Made by a program: the position numbers and the translations under genes. From JBBQZP01 sp038207585 (GTDB lineage: Bacteria; Pseudomonadota; Alphaproteobacteria; Rhodobacterales; Rhodobacteraceae), in contig JBBQZP010000008.1 in NCBI GenBank assembly GCA_038207585.1, forward strand, positions 1 to 64,000: a stretch of 64,000 bases of DNA, written 5' to 3'. The notes beneath the pieces were generated by a model. That model ran no database searches. It was not told the origin of the DNA and worked only from the letters and a program-made list of their open reading frames with translations. Position 1 is the stretch's first letter; the number at the start of each line of letters is the position of its first letter. This document shows, piece by piece, positions 54,127 through 63,108 of this stretch.

Positions 54127-54921
54127 TTATGCGCGCAATCGCGACGCTTTTTTGCCCTCGTACACCAGACCGCAGGCCTGAAGGGCAACATGAATATCGT
54201 CTGTCGCGGCGTCTGCGCCGGTTTGGGTTACTACATCGCCGCCATGCTCCATGATCGCGCCACCTACGATGATAGGAAGACCGGCAGGACCAAATTCACG
54301 CACTGCATGAACCAGAACCGATGAAACTTCAAGCTTTTCCCGGTTCGCGATCGAAACGAACATTCCGTCAAAATGGCGCATCGTCAACAAGTTGCGCAAT
54401 TCCTGACGGTCCGGCCAGAACCGCAGACAGACCGAAATGCCCATCCGGCGCAACTGGCCAAGGGCCACCATGGCACCCAGCGTGTGCTGCTCGCGGTCGG
54501 GCACGATCATCAGAACTGACCCGCCATCGGCAATCGCCCCGCCATCCGCGACCCAGGCCGCGCCAATTTCGCGCAAGATCACCTGCAGCCGGGCAGCGGC
54601 CATGGTGACATCGGCGAAGCTGAGCTCATCCGACGTCCACGCATCACCCATTTTTCGGGCTGCGGCGGGGATGTAGATATCTGCCAGCACTTCGACCGTG
54701 ATGCGCTGGCGTTTCAACTCGCGCAGAACCTCGTCGAGCTTGGGCTGTTCACCCAGAACGACGGCGGCAATCAGCGCGTCCAGCAGATCAGCGCGCGGCT
54801 CCGAGTCGGCCTTGCCGCCCCGCGCCGCCAGCATCGCAACCACTTGCGCTGCGAAATTGATCACCCCATCCGCTTCGCCAAGAGCGTGCGGTATCACTGA
54901 TCCTGTTTGATTCATTTGCAT
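54127..54921 (-). CDS. ppaA: PpaA/AerR, cobalamin-binding antirepressor
   Basis: 264 residues. N-terminal helical part, then a B12-binding fold: VPDREQHTLGAMVALGQLRR holds His146, matching the residue (His145) that ligates adenosylcobalamin in R. capsulatus AerR. The protein modulates PpsR/CrtJ in response to light through B12. The start at 54919-54921 has GGAGGG seven bases upstream; a GTG further out gives a poorer fit. Likely cotranscribed with ppsR; a PpsR box lies upstream, so feedback is likely. Confidence 0.93.
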   Translation of the reverse strand: MQMNQTGSVIPHALGEADGVINFAAQVVAMLAARGGKADSEPRADLLDALIAAVVLGEQPKLDEVLRELKRQRITVEVLADIYIPAAARKMGDAWTSDELSFADVTMAAARLQVILREIGAAWVADGGAIADGGSVLMIVPDREQHTLGAMVALGQLRRMGISVCLRFWPDRQELRNLLTMRHFDGMFVSIANREKLEVSSVLVHAVREFGPAGLPIIVGGAIMEHGGDVVTQTGADAATDDIHVALQACGLVYEGKKASRLRA

Positions 54922-55022
54922 TTTCCGTCCCTCCACGGAGAACTCTTTGAGCGACGCTTCCGGTCTTTCTGCGACCGTTCGAGCATCGTCTCAATCGAAA
55001 CTGTCTGTCAGCAAAGAAAAAA

Positions 55023-55040
55023 TGTCAAAGAAAATTGACA
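55023..55040. promoter_or_regulatory. PpsR/CrtJ box upstream of ppaA
   Basis: TGTCAAAGAAAATTGACA: TGT-N12-ACA with perfect arms TGTCAA/TTGACA. It lies about 100 bases upstream of the ppaA ATG and gives a TTGACA -35 element towards ppaA. Confidence 0.85.
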
Positions 55041-55166
55041 CTTTCAGATGGGGGGAAAAGAAGAACAAAACTTAAGTTACTGTAATCGCTTTACTTATTT
55101 TGTTTCAACTGTGCGATTACGATTGATGCAGAACAATTCACGACCACCCATGTGTCAACTTCAACC

Positions 55167-55184
55167 TGTAAGTTTCAGTTGACA
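55167..55184. promoter_or_regulatory. PpsR/CrtJ box upstream of bchF
   Basis: TGTAAGTTTCAGTTGACA fits TGT-N12-ACA; its end is the TTGACA -35 of the bchF promoter, so repressor and polymerase would compete. Confidence 0.85.
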
Positions 55185-55208
55185 CTTTCCGGTCGCCGGT
55201 TCTAATCT
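55179..55208 (+). promoter_or_regulatory. sigma70-like promoter of bchFNBHLM-lhaA
   Basis: TTGACA (55179-55184), 18-base spacer, TAATCT (55203-55208), 32 bases before the bchF ATG. The -35 element is part of the PpsR box. Confidence 0.6.
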
Positions 55209-55240
55209 CGGGTCAGAACGCCGCTCTTGAAAGCCTGAAA

Positions 55241-55729
55241 ATGTCGCACACCGACACAAATGTAAGCCGCAAATACCAGCTCTACACTCCGGCCCAAAGG
55301 CTGCGTCGGGACGCATCGCGGTGGACGATTGTGCAGGGATTTCTGGCGCCTGCGCAGTTTCTGGTCTTTGCGATCTCGCTGATACTGGTGCTGCGTTTCA
55401 TGGCGTCAGGCGAAGGTTACGGGGCAGCCACGGCATCGATTCTGGTCAAGACCGGGTTCCTGTACACAATCATGATCACCGGCGCGATCTGGGAAAAGGA
55501 AGTCTTTGGCCAATACCTGTTCGCCCCCGCCTTCTTCTGGGAAGACGTGTTCAGCTTTCTGGTGATCGGGTTGCACAGCGCCTATGTCTACGCGCTTTTT
55601 ACCTCGGCCTTGTCGCCCAACGCTTTGATGCTGTTGGCCCTTGCGGCCTACACCGCTTACGCGATCAACGCTGCGCAATTCATCTGGAAACTGCGCATGG
55701 CGCGTTTGCAAGCGGGGGCGCAGGCATGA
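55241..55729 (+). CDS. bchF: 2-vinyl bacteriochlorophyllide hydratase
   Basis: 162 residues with several membrane helices; hydrates the C3 vinyl group of chlorophyllide, ahead of BchC oxidation. Family-like KYQLYTPAQRLRRDASRWTIVQ at the start and GAIWEKEVFGQYLFAPAFFW in the middle. It heads the bchFNBHLM-lhaA operon, driven by the PpsR-controlled promoter, and overlaps bchN by ATGA. Confidence 0.97.
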   Translation: MSHTDTNVSRKYQLYTPAQRLRRDASRWTIVQGFLAPAQFLVFAISLILVLRFMASGEGYGAATASILVKTGFLYTIMITGAIWEKEVFGQYLFAPAFFWEDVFSFLVIGLHSAYVYALFTSALSPNALMLLALAAYTAYAINAAQFIWKLRMARLQAGAQA

Positions 55730-57024
55730 ACGCGCCCACCACAGCCCCGATCACAGGATGCCGTGATGTGCCGGTTCTGAAGGAACGCGGCCAGCGCGAG
55801 GTGTTCTGCGGGCTGACGGGAATCATCTGGTTGCACCGCAAGATGCAGGATGCGTTCTTTCTGGTAGTGGGCAGCCGCACCTGCGCGCATCTGCTGCAAT
55901 CGGCGGCAGGTGTGATGATCTTTGCCGAGCCGCGTTTCGGCACCGCGATTCTTGAGGAAAAAGATCTGGCGGGTCTGGCCGATGCCAACACCGAACTGGA
56001 CCGCGAAGTTGCCCGCCTGCTGGCCCGCCGCCCCGATATCAAGCGGCTGTTTCTTGTCGGCTCCTGCCCGTCGGAAGTGATCAAGCTGGACCTCGCCCGC
56101 GCGGCGGAACGGATCAACGAACAGCACGGCGACCGGGTGAATTGCGTGAACTTCTCCGGCTCCGGCATCGAGACGACCTTTACCCAAGGCGAGGATGCCT
56201 GCCTTGCGGCGCTGATCCCGACCCTGCCGAAATCCGATGCGCGCGAACTGCTGATCGTTGGCGCTTTGCCCGATGTTGTGGAAGATCAGATGCTTGCGCT
56301 GCTTGGCTCGCTCGGTATCGGCCCAGTGCGCGTGGTGCCGTCGCGCCGCGCGGGCGATGCTCCGGGCATCGGCGCGAACAGCGTCTTTGCACTGGTGCAG
56401 CCGTTCCTTGGTGACACGCATGCAGCACTCATCCGCCGGGGTGCGCGCCATATCGCGGCACCGTTCCCGTTTGGCGAACAGGGCACAACCGCCTGGCTGC
56501 GCGCGATTGCCGATGAATTCGGCGTGACGGATGCCGCGTTCGACGCCGCCACCGCCGCCCCCCGCGCGCGTGCGCTCAAGGCCATCGCGGCGGCGGCTGA
56601 AACCCTGCGCGGCAAATCGGTTTTCTTCTTTCCCGACAGCCAGTTGGAGCCGCCTCTTGCGCGCTTTCTGACCCGCGAATGTGGCATGCGCGCGCTTGAA
56701 ATCGGCACCCCCTATCTGCACCGCGATCTGGTCGGCCCCGACCTTGATCTGATCGAGCAGGGCCCGGTCTTTTCCGAAGGCCAGGATGTCGATCTGCAAC
56801 TGGACCGCGCCCGCAAGGCCCGCGCCGATCTGACCGTCTGCGGCCTTGGTCTGGCGAACCCGTTGGAGGCCGAAGGGCTGACGACAAAATGGGCCATCGA
56901 GTTGGTATTCACGCCCGTGCATTTCTATGAACAGGCCGGGGATCTGGCCGCCCTTTTTGCCCGCCCGATCCGCCGCGCCGCCATGCTGCGCCAGGTGCCC
57001 AACCGGCTGGAGGCAGCGGAATGA
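55726..57024 (+). CDS. bchN: light-independent protochlorophyllide reductase subunit N
   Basis: 432 residues. With BchB forms the nitrogenase-like NB component reducing ring D in the dark. Cluster cysteines Cys28 (VFCGLTG), Cys53 (GSRTCAH) and Cys114 (GSCPSE) match the known ligands of R. capsulatus BchN. The ATG overlaps the bchF stop. The oxygen-sensitive DPOR is the only protochlorophyllide reductase expected in this type of organism. Confidence 0.98.
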   Translation: MNAPTTAPITGCRDVPVLKERGQREVFCGLTGIIWLHRKMQDAFFLVVGSRTCAHLLQSAAGVMIFAEPRFGTAILEEKDLAGLADANTELDREVARLLARRPDIKRLFLVGSCPSEVIKLDLARAAERINEQHGDRVNCVNFSGSGIETTFTQGEDACLAALIPTLPKSDARELLIVGALPDVVEDQMLALLGSLGIGPVRVVPSRRAGDAPGIGANSVFALVQPFLGDTHAALIRRGARHIAAPFPFGEQGTTAWLRAIADEFGVTDAAFDAATAAPRARALKAIAAAAETLRGKSVFFFPDSQLEPPLARFLTRECGMRALEIGTPYLHRDLVGPDLDLIEQGPVFSEGQDVDLQLDRARKARADLTVCGLGLANPLEAEGLTTKWAIELVFTPVHFYEQAGDLAALFARPIRRAAMLRQVPNRLEAAE

Positions 57025-58571
57025 AGCTGACACTGTGGACATATGAAGGCCCGCCCCATGTGGGTGCAATGCGCGTGGCAACCGGCATGACCGGCCTGCA
57101 TTATGTTCTGCACGCGCCGCAGGGCGACACCTACGCCGACCTTCTGTTCACCATGATCGAGCGTCGCAACGCCCGCCCCCCGGTCAGCTATACCACCTTT
57201 CAGGCGCGCGATCTGGGGGCCGACACGGCGGGGCTGTTCAAATCGGCTTGCCAAGATGCCTATGACCGCTTTAAGCCGCAGGCGATCATCGTCGGCGCGT
57301 CTTGCACCGCCGAACTGATCCAGGACAATCCGGGCGGGCTTGCAGGCTCAATGGGTCTGCCGGTGCCGGTCATCCCGCTGGATCTGCCGAGCTATCAGCG
57401 CAAGGAAAACTTCGGCGCGGATGAGACGTTCCTGCAGATCGTGCGCGCCTTGGCCAAGCCTGTGGCACGCACGGCGCATATGTCGTGCAACCTTCTGGGG
57501 GCCACGGCGCTTGGGTTCCGCCACCGCGACGACATTCAGGAAATCACCGCGTTGCTGGATGATATGGGCATTGCCGTGAATGTCTGCGCGCCGATGGGGT
57601 CCAGCCCCGCCGACATCGCCCGGATGGGGGCTGCACATTTCAACGTGCTGCTTTACCCCGAAACCGGCGAATCCGCCGCGCGCTATTGCGAAAAGACGCT
57701 GGGTCAGCCCTATACACGCGTCGTGCCCATCGGCGTCGGTGCCACCCGCGATTTTCTGGCCGAAGTGTCGGCCCTGTCCGGTCTGCCGGTGCGCGCCGAT
57801 GAAACCCGCCTGCGCCAGCCGTGGTGGAGCGCGTCGGTTGACAGCACCTACCTGACCGGCAAGCGCGTGTTCCTGTTCGGTGACGCCACCCATGTGATGG
57901 CCGCGGCCCGCATCGCCCGCGACGAGATCGGGTTCGAGGTTGTGGGCATGGGCTGTTTCAACCGCGAATTCGCCCGGCCAATGCGCGCCTTTGCCCAAAG
58001 CTTCGGGCTGGAGGCGCTGATCAGCGATGATTATCTGGAGGTTGAGGCCGCGATTGAAGCGCTGGCCCCCGAGCTGATCCTTGGCACCCAGATGGAGCGT
58101 CACATCGCCAAGCGTCTGGGCATTCCCTGCGCCGTGATATCCTCCCCGGTGCATGTTCAGGACTTCCCCGCGCGCTTCAGCCCGCAGATGGGGTTTGAGG
58201 GCGCGAATGTGATCTTTGACACCTGGGTGCATCCCTTGGTCATGGGGCTGGAAGAGCATCTGCTGACCATGTTCCGCGAGGATTTCGAGTTTCATGACGC
58301 CGCCGGGGCCAGCCATCATGGTGGCCACAAGGCGGTTACGGTTGAGGCGCCGGGGGCTTTGCCCGGAATTTCGCAAGGCGATGTTGAACAAGATGCGGCA
58401 GAGTCCGGCAACGTCATCTGGCTGTCGGATGCCGAGCGCGAGTTGAAGAAGATCCCGTTCTTCGTGCGTGGCAAGGCGCGGCGGAACACCGAAAAGTTTG
58501 CCGCCGAGCGCGGCGTGTCATCCATCAGCGTCGAGACGCTTTATGAGGCAAAGGCACATTATGCGCGCTGA
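57021..58571 (+). CDS. bchB: light-independent protochlorophyllide reductase subunit B
   Basis: 516 residues. MKLTLWTYEGPPHVGAMRVA at the start; Asp36 (PQGDTYAD) is in the place of the unusual Asp ligand of the NB cluster. VGASCTAELIQDNPGG follows. The C-terminal domain (WLSDAERELKKIPFFVRGKA) is the protochlorophyllide-binding end. Overlaps bchN (ATGA) and bchH (11 bases). Confidence 0.98.
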   Translation: MKLTLWTYEGPPHVGAMRVATGMTGLHYVLHAPQGDTYADLLFTMIERRNARPPVSYTTFQARDLGADTAGLFKSACQDAYDRFKPQAIIVGASCTAELIQDNPGGLAGSMGLPVPVIPLDLPSYQRKENFGADETFLQIVRALAKPVARTAHMSCNLLGATALGFRHRDDIQEITALLDDMGIAVNVCAPMGSSPADIARMGAAHFNVLLYPETGESAARYCEKTLGQPYTRVVPIGVGATRDFLAEVSALSGLPVRADETRLRQPWWSASVDSTYLTGKRVFLFGDATHVMAAARIARDEIGFEVVGMGCFNREFARPMRAFAQSFGLEALISDDYLEVEAAIEALAPELILGTQMERHIAKRLGIPCAVISSPVHVQDFPARFSPQMGFEGANVIFDTWVHPLVMGLEEHLLTMFREDFEFHDAAGASHHGGHKAVTVEAPGALPGISQGDVEQDAAESGNVIWLSDAERELKKIPFFVRGKARRNTEKFAAERGVSSISVETLYEAKAHYAR

Positions 58572-61500
58572 GCCAACCTTCGTTCCCGCCTATAACATCG
58601 TGATCGTCACGCTGGACGCACATGCCGCAGGCCCCGCAGCCCGCATCACGCCACGGCTGGCCAAGGCGTTTCCGGGGCTGACGGTTTCGGTGCATGCTGC
58701 CGCCGAATGGTCGGAGAATCCGGCAGCGCTGGAAGTGGCGCGCGCGGCGGTCGATAGCGCAGACATGGTTATCGCGAATTTGCTGTTCATCGAAGAACAT
58801 ATCCTTGCGATCCTGCCCAACATGCAGGCCGCCCGCGCGCGCTGCGATGCCTTTGTCGGCGTGATTGCCGATCCGCAGATCGTGGCGCTGACCCGGATGG
58901 GCGATCTGGATATGTCCAAGCCTGCTTCGGGCGCGATGGCGTTTCTGAAAAAGCTGCGTGGCAACAAAGGCCCGTCCAGCAGTTCGGGTGCCAAGCAGAT
59001 GGCGATGCTGCGCCGCTTGCCCAAGATTTTGCGATTCATTCCCGGCAAGGCGCAGGACATGCGGGCCTGGTTTTTGAGCATGCAATACTGGCTGGGCGGG
59101 TCGGACGACAATATCGAACAGATGATCCGCTTTCTGATCTCGCGCTATTCCAGCCGCAAGAATTGGGTGGGCGTCAAGGCGGCGGCTCCGATTGATTACC
59201 CCGATGTGGGGCTTTACCACCCCGCATTGCCGCAGCGGATCACCACGGTGAAATCCGATCTGCCGCGCCCTGCCGGGGCCAAGGGGACGATCGGGCTGTT
59301 GATTTTGCGCAGCTATGTGCTGTCGAACGATTGCGCGCATTACGATGCGGTGATCGCGGCGTTCGAGGCCAAGGGTTATGCCGTGGTTCCGGCATTTGCC
59401 GGGGGCCTCGACGGGCGGCCCGCGATTGACGCCTACCTGCGCGATGCAACGGGTGCGCGGGTCGATGCGATGGTGTCGCTGACCGGGTTCAGCCTTGTCG
59501 GCGGCCCGGCCTATAACGACAGCCCCGCGGCGGTCGCGGCATTGGCGGCGCTGGATGTGCCCTATTTGGCCGCGCACCCGCTGGAGTTTCAGACGCTTGG
59601 CCAGTGGGCTGCGTCAAGCGGCGGTCTTGGCCCGGTTGAAACCACCATGCTGATCGCGCTGCCCGAGATTGATGGCGCGACCAACCCCACCGTTTTTGCA
59701 GGCCGCCACGGGCTTGGTGGCTGCGACGGCTGCGCGCATCGCTGCCGTGCAGGCACGCAAGCCAAGGCGATGTCGCCCTGCCCCGAGCGGATCGGCGCAT
59801 TGACAGACAAGGTCGCGCGGCTGGCATCGTTGCGCCGCAGCGTGGTGGCCGATCGCAAGGTAGCGATTGTGCTTTACGGCTTTCCGCCCAATGCAGGCGC
59901 TGTCGGCACGGCAGCTTATCTGTCGGTGTTCGAGAGCCTTTACAATACCTTGCACGCCATGGCCGCCGAGGGTTACTCCCTGACGCCCCCGGTTTCCGTC
60001 GAAGCGCTGCGGGCTGCCGTTCTGACGCAGGATCGCGGGCAGGCTGCGGCCATCGCCGCGCATGTGCCTGCGGACGTGATGGTCGCGAAAACCCCCTGGC
60101 TGGACGAGATTGAATCCGTCTGGGGCCCCGCCCCCGGTCGCCACCAATCCGATGGGCGCGGCGTGTTCGTGCTGGGCCACCGGTTTGGCAATGTGATGGT
60201 CGGTGTGCAGCCGGTGTTCGGCTATGAGGGCGACCCGATGCGGTTGCTGTTCGAAAAGGGCTTTGCGCCGACCCACGCCTTCACCACCTTCTACCGCTGG
60301 CTGCGCGAGGATTTCGGGGCCGATGCGCTGCTCCATTTCGGCATGCATGGTGCTTTGGAATTCATGCCCGGCAAGCAGGCGGGCGTGTCCGGCGCCTGCT
60401 GGCCCGACCGGATGATCGGCAACCTGCCCAACATCTATCTTTATGCCGCCAACAACCCTTCCGAGGCGACGCTGGCCAAGCGGCGCGCGAATGCGATCAC
60501 TGTCACGCATCTGACGCCGCCCTTGGCAAGTGCGGGCCTTTACAAGGGCTTGGCCGAGGTGAAGGACAGCCTGACCCGCTGGCGCAACCTGTCCCCCGAT
60601 GCGACCGAGCGTGCCGATCTGGAGGCGCTGATTGCCGAACAGGCGGCGGCGGTTGATCTGACCGGGCTGGAACCCGGCGCGCTTTGGGCGAAACTGCTGG
60701 AAACCGAAGGCGCGCTTATCCCCGACGGGCTGCACGTTCTGGGCCGCCCGATGAGTGACGCGCAGCGCGCCGAAATGCTGGGCCTGATGGGTGTGACCGG
60801 CGAGGCGGCAGATCGCGCGGCAAAGCTGCTGGCCGAAGATCACGAGATCCCCGCCCTGCTGCGCGCCCTGTCGGGCCGCTTCATCGCCCCGGTGCCGGGC
60901 GGCGATTTGATCCGCAGCCCCGAAATTATGCCCTCTGGCCGCAATATCCATGCCTTTGATCCGTTCCGTATGCCCACGGCTTTTGCCCTGCGCGACGGTG
61001 CGGCGCAGGCGGCGCGGTTGTTGGCGGCCCACGCGACCCTGCCCCGGTCGGTGGCGCTGGTCTTGTGGGGGTCGGACAACATCAAGTCCGACGGCGGCCC
61101 GATCGCGCAGGCTTTGGCACTGATGGGGGCGGTTCCGCGGTTTGACAATTACGGGCGGCTTTGCGGCGCGGATCTGGTTTCGCTTGCCGAACTGGGGCGG
61201 CCGCGCATTGACGTGGTGATGACGCTGTCGGGCATCTTCCGCGATCTTTTGCCCTTGCAGACCCGGATGCTGGCCGAAGCCGCGTGGAAGGCCGCTACGG
61301 CGGATGAACCTGTCGAGCAGAACTTCATCCGCGCCCATGCGCTCGCTTATGCAGCGCAGATGGGCGTCGATATGGAAACGGCGTCCTTGCGCGTGTTTTC
61401 CAACGCCGAAGGGGCGTATGGATCGAACGTGAACCAGTTGGTCGATGCCTCGGCCTTCGGCCACGAGGACGAGTTGGCCGACGCCTATGAAGCGCGCAAG

Positions 61501-62112
61501 TCCTTTGCCTACGGTCGCAGCGGCAAGCCTGTGCAGAACGCAGCCCTGTTGCAAAAGACGCTGAAGAACGTCGATCTGGCCTATCAAAACCTCGAGTCGG
61601 TGGAGCTTGGCGTCACGTCGGTGGATCATTACTTCGACACGCTGGGCGGCATCGCGCGGGCGGTGAAGCGGGCGCATGATGGCCGCGAAACCCCTGTCTA
61701 TATCGGCGATCAGACACGCGGCACCGGCAAGGTGCGGTCGTTGCGCGACCAGATCGCACTGGAAAGCCGCAGCCGCACGCTGAACCCGAAATTCTATGAA
61801 AGCCTGCTGACCCACGGGGCCGAAGGCGTGCATCAGATCGAGGCGCAGGTGACCAACACGATGGGCTGGTCGGCCACGACCGAGGCCGTGGACCCCTGGG
61901 TTTACCAGCGCATTTCGGAAACATTCGTGCTGGACGAAGCGATGCGCCGCCGTCTGGCCGACCTGAACCCAGCCGCCAGTGCGCGGATGGCCGGGCGTTT
62001 GCTGGAGGCAAGCGAGCGGAACTACTGGACCCCCGATGCGGCCACGCTTGCCGCCTTGCAGGGCGCTGCGGACGAATTGGAAGATCGGCTGGAAGGGATC
62101 GCGGCAGAATGA
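58561..62112 (+). CDS. bchH: magnesium chelatase subunit H
   Basis: 1183 residues, the usual length. It binds protoporphyrin IX and is the site of Mg insertion, driven by BchI/BchD. It is CobN-like; TFYRWLREDFGADALLHFGMHGALEFMPG and GAYGSNVNQLVDAS are family signatures. The start ATG at 58561 gives MRAEPTFVPAYNIVIVTLDA and overlaps the bchB end by 11 bases. A repeat element separates it from bchL. Confidence 0.98.
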   Translation: MRAEPTFVPAYNIVIVTLDAHAAGPAARITPRLAKAFPGLTVSVHAAAEWSENPAALEVARAAVDSADMVIANLLFIEEHILAILPNMQAARARCDAFVGVIADPQIVALTRMGDLDMSKPASGAMAFLKKLRGNKGPSSSSGAKQMAMLRRLPKILRFIPGKAQDMRAWFLSMQYWLGGSDDNIEQMIRFLISRYSSRKNWVGVKAAAPIDYPDVGLYHPALPQRITTVKSDLPRPAGAKGTIGLLILRSYVLSNDCAHYDAVIAAFEAKGYAVVPAFAGGLDGRPAIDAYLRDATGARVDAMVSLTGFSLVGGPAYNDSPAAVAALAALDVPYLAAHPLEFQTLGQWAASSGGLGPVETTMLIALPEIDGATNPTVFAGRHGLGGCDGCAHRCRAGTQAKAMSPCPERIGALTDKVARLASLRRSVVADRKVAIVLYGFPPNAGAVGTAAYLSVFESLYNTLHAMAAEGYSLTPPVSVEALRAAVLTQDRGQAAAIAAHVPADVMVAKTPWLDEIESVWGPAPGRHQSDGRGVFVLGHRFGNVMVGVQPVFGYEGDPMRLLFEKGFAPTHAFTTFYRWLREDFGADALLHFGMHGALEFMPGKQAGVSGACWPDRMIGNLPNIYLYAANNPSEATLAKRRANAITVTHLTPPLASAGLYKGLAEVKDSLTRWRNLSPDATERADLEALIAEQAAAVDLTGLEPGALWAKLLETEGALIPDGLHVLGRPMSDAQRAEMLGLMGVTGEAADRAAKLLAEDHEIPALLRALSGRFIAPVPGGDLIRSPEIMPSGRNIHAFDPFRMPTAFALRDGAAQAARLLAAHATLPRSVALVLWGSDNIKSDGGPIAQALALMGAVPRFDNYGRLCGADLVSLAELGRPRIDVVMTLSGIFRDLLPLQTRMLAEAAWKAATADEPVEQNFIRAHALAYAAQMGVDMETASLRVFSNAEGAYGSNVNQLVDASAFGHEDELADAYEARKSFAYGRSGKPVQNAALLQKTLKNVDLAYQNLESVELGVTSVDHYFDTLGGIARAVKRAHDGRETPVYIGDQTRGTGKVRSLRDQIALESRSRTLNPKFYESLLTHGAEGVHQIEAQVTNTMGWSATTEAVDPWVYQRISETFVLDEAMRRRLADLNPAASARMAGRLLEASERNYWTPDAATLAALQGAADELEDRLEGIAAE

Positions 62113-62140
62113 CCTGCGTCCTGAAAGATCAAGCCCGGAC

Positions 62141-62192
62141 CAGCGGGGGGCCAGCCCCCCGCACCCCCCGGGATATTTGTGAACAGAAGAAG
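62141..62192 (+). repeat. interspersed repeat, copy 5, between bchH and bchL
   Basis: GGGGGG-CCAG-CCCCCC head, CCCCCCGGGATATTTG, then TGAACAGAAGAAG, directly before the bchL ribosome binding site. Fills most of the 91-base gap in an operon whose other genes overlap or nearly touch. Confidence 0.7.
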
Positions 62193-62203
62193 GGGGGCCT
62201 CAA

Positions 62204-63106
62204 ATGAGCCCACGTGATGAAATTCCCGACCTGCGCGGCCTTGATGGCGAAGGCTCGGTTCAGGTCCATCAGGATGAAAGCACAAAGATCGTGGGGGCCA
62301 AGGTGTTCTCGGTCTATGGCAAGGGCGGGATCGGCAAATCCACCACCTCGTCCAACCTGTCGGCGGCTTTTTCGATGATGGGCAAGCGGGTGTTGCAGAT
62401 CGGCTGCGACCCCAAGCACGACAGCACCTTTACCCTGACAGGGCGGTTGCAGGCCACCGTGATCGACATTCTGAAGGACGTCGATTTCCATTCCGAAGAA
62501 CTGCGCCCCGAAGATTATGTGGCGACCGGGTTCAACGGCGTGAAATGTGTCGAGGCGGGCGGACCGCCGGCGGGCACCGGATGCGGCGGTTATGTCGTGG
62601 GGCAGACGGTGAAGCTGCTGAAACAGCATCACCTGCTGGAAGATACCGATGTGGTGATCTTTGACGTGCTGGGCGATGTGGTCTGCGGCGGCTTTGCAGC
62701 CCCCCTGCAGCACGCCGACCGCGCCGTGATCGTAACCGCGAATGATTTCGACAGCATCTATGCGATGAACCGCATCATTGCCGCCGTGCAGGCGAAATCG
62801 GCCAACTACAAGGTCCGGCTGGCCGGTTGCATTGCCAACCGCAGCCGCGAGACAAACGAGGTTGACCGCTATTGCGAACGCGTGGGCTTCAACCGCATCG
62901 CGCATATGCCCGACATCGATGCGATCCGCCGCAGCCGCCTGAAAAAGAAGACGCTGTTCGAGATGGATGACAGCGAAGACATCGTGATGGCGCGGGCCGA
63001 ATACATGCGGCTGGCCGATGTGTTGTGGCGGTCGGTTCAGGGCGAGGGATCATCCCCGTCACCCCTGCCCGACCGGGAAATCTTTGAACTTCTGGGGTTT
63101 GACTGA
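62204..63106 (+). CDS. bchL: light-independent protochlorophyllide reductase iron protein
   Basis: 300 residues, NifH-like ATPase giving electrons to BchNB. P-loop GKGGIGKST at 39-47; cluster Cys in GTGCGGYVVG and LGDVVCGGF. It begins MSPRDEIPDLRGLDGEGSVQ. GGGGGG from the end of the repeat may serve as ribosome binding site. bchM follows two bases after the stop. Confidence 0.98.
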   Translation: MSPRDEIPDLRGLDGEGSVQVHQDESTKIVGAKVFSVYGKGGIGKSTTSSNLSAAFSMMGKRVLQIGCDPKHDSTFTLTGRLQATVIDILKDVDFHSEELRPEDYVATGFNGVKCVEAGGPPAGTGCGGYVVGQTVKLLKQHHLLEDTDVVIFDVLGDVVCGGFAAPLQHADRAVIVTANDFDSIYAMNRIIAAVQAKSANYKVRLAGCIANRSRETNEVDRYCERVGFNRIAHMPDIDAIRRSRLKKKTLFEMDDSEDIVMARAEYMRLADVLWRSVQGEGSSPSPLPDREIFELLGFD

Positions 63107-63108
63107 TC

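Larger units (their letters stand above)
54922..55240. promoter_or_regulatory. ppaA-bchF divergent control region
   Basis: 319 bases, clearly more AT-rich than its surroundings. Contents: PpsR box at 55023-55040 on the ppaA side, an 8-base dyad GTAATCGC/GCGATTAC (55082-55089 and 55113-55120), a TGTCAACT/AGTTGACA dyad (55153-55160, 55177-55184), a PpsR box at 55167-55184 and a sigma70-like promoter for bchF. No small gene was found. Confidence 0.75.

Noticed and set aside
59614..61833. 739-codon open frame on the minus strand opposite bchH
   Set aside because: Shadow frame; rich in Gly, Arg, His and Gln with no recognisable motif, while BchH is intact on the other strand.
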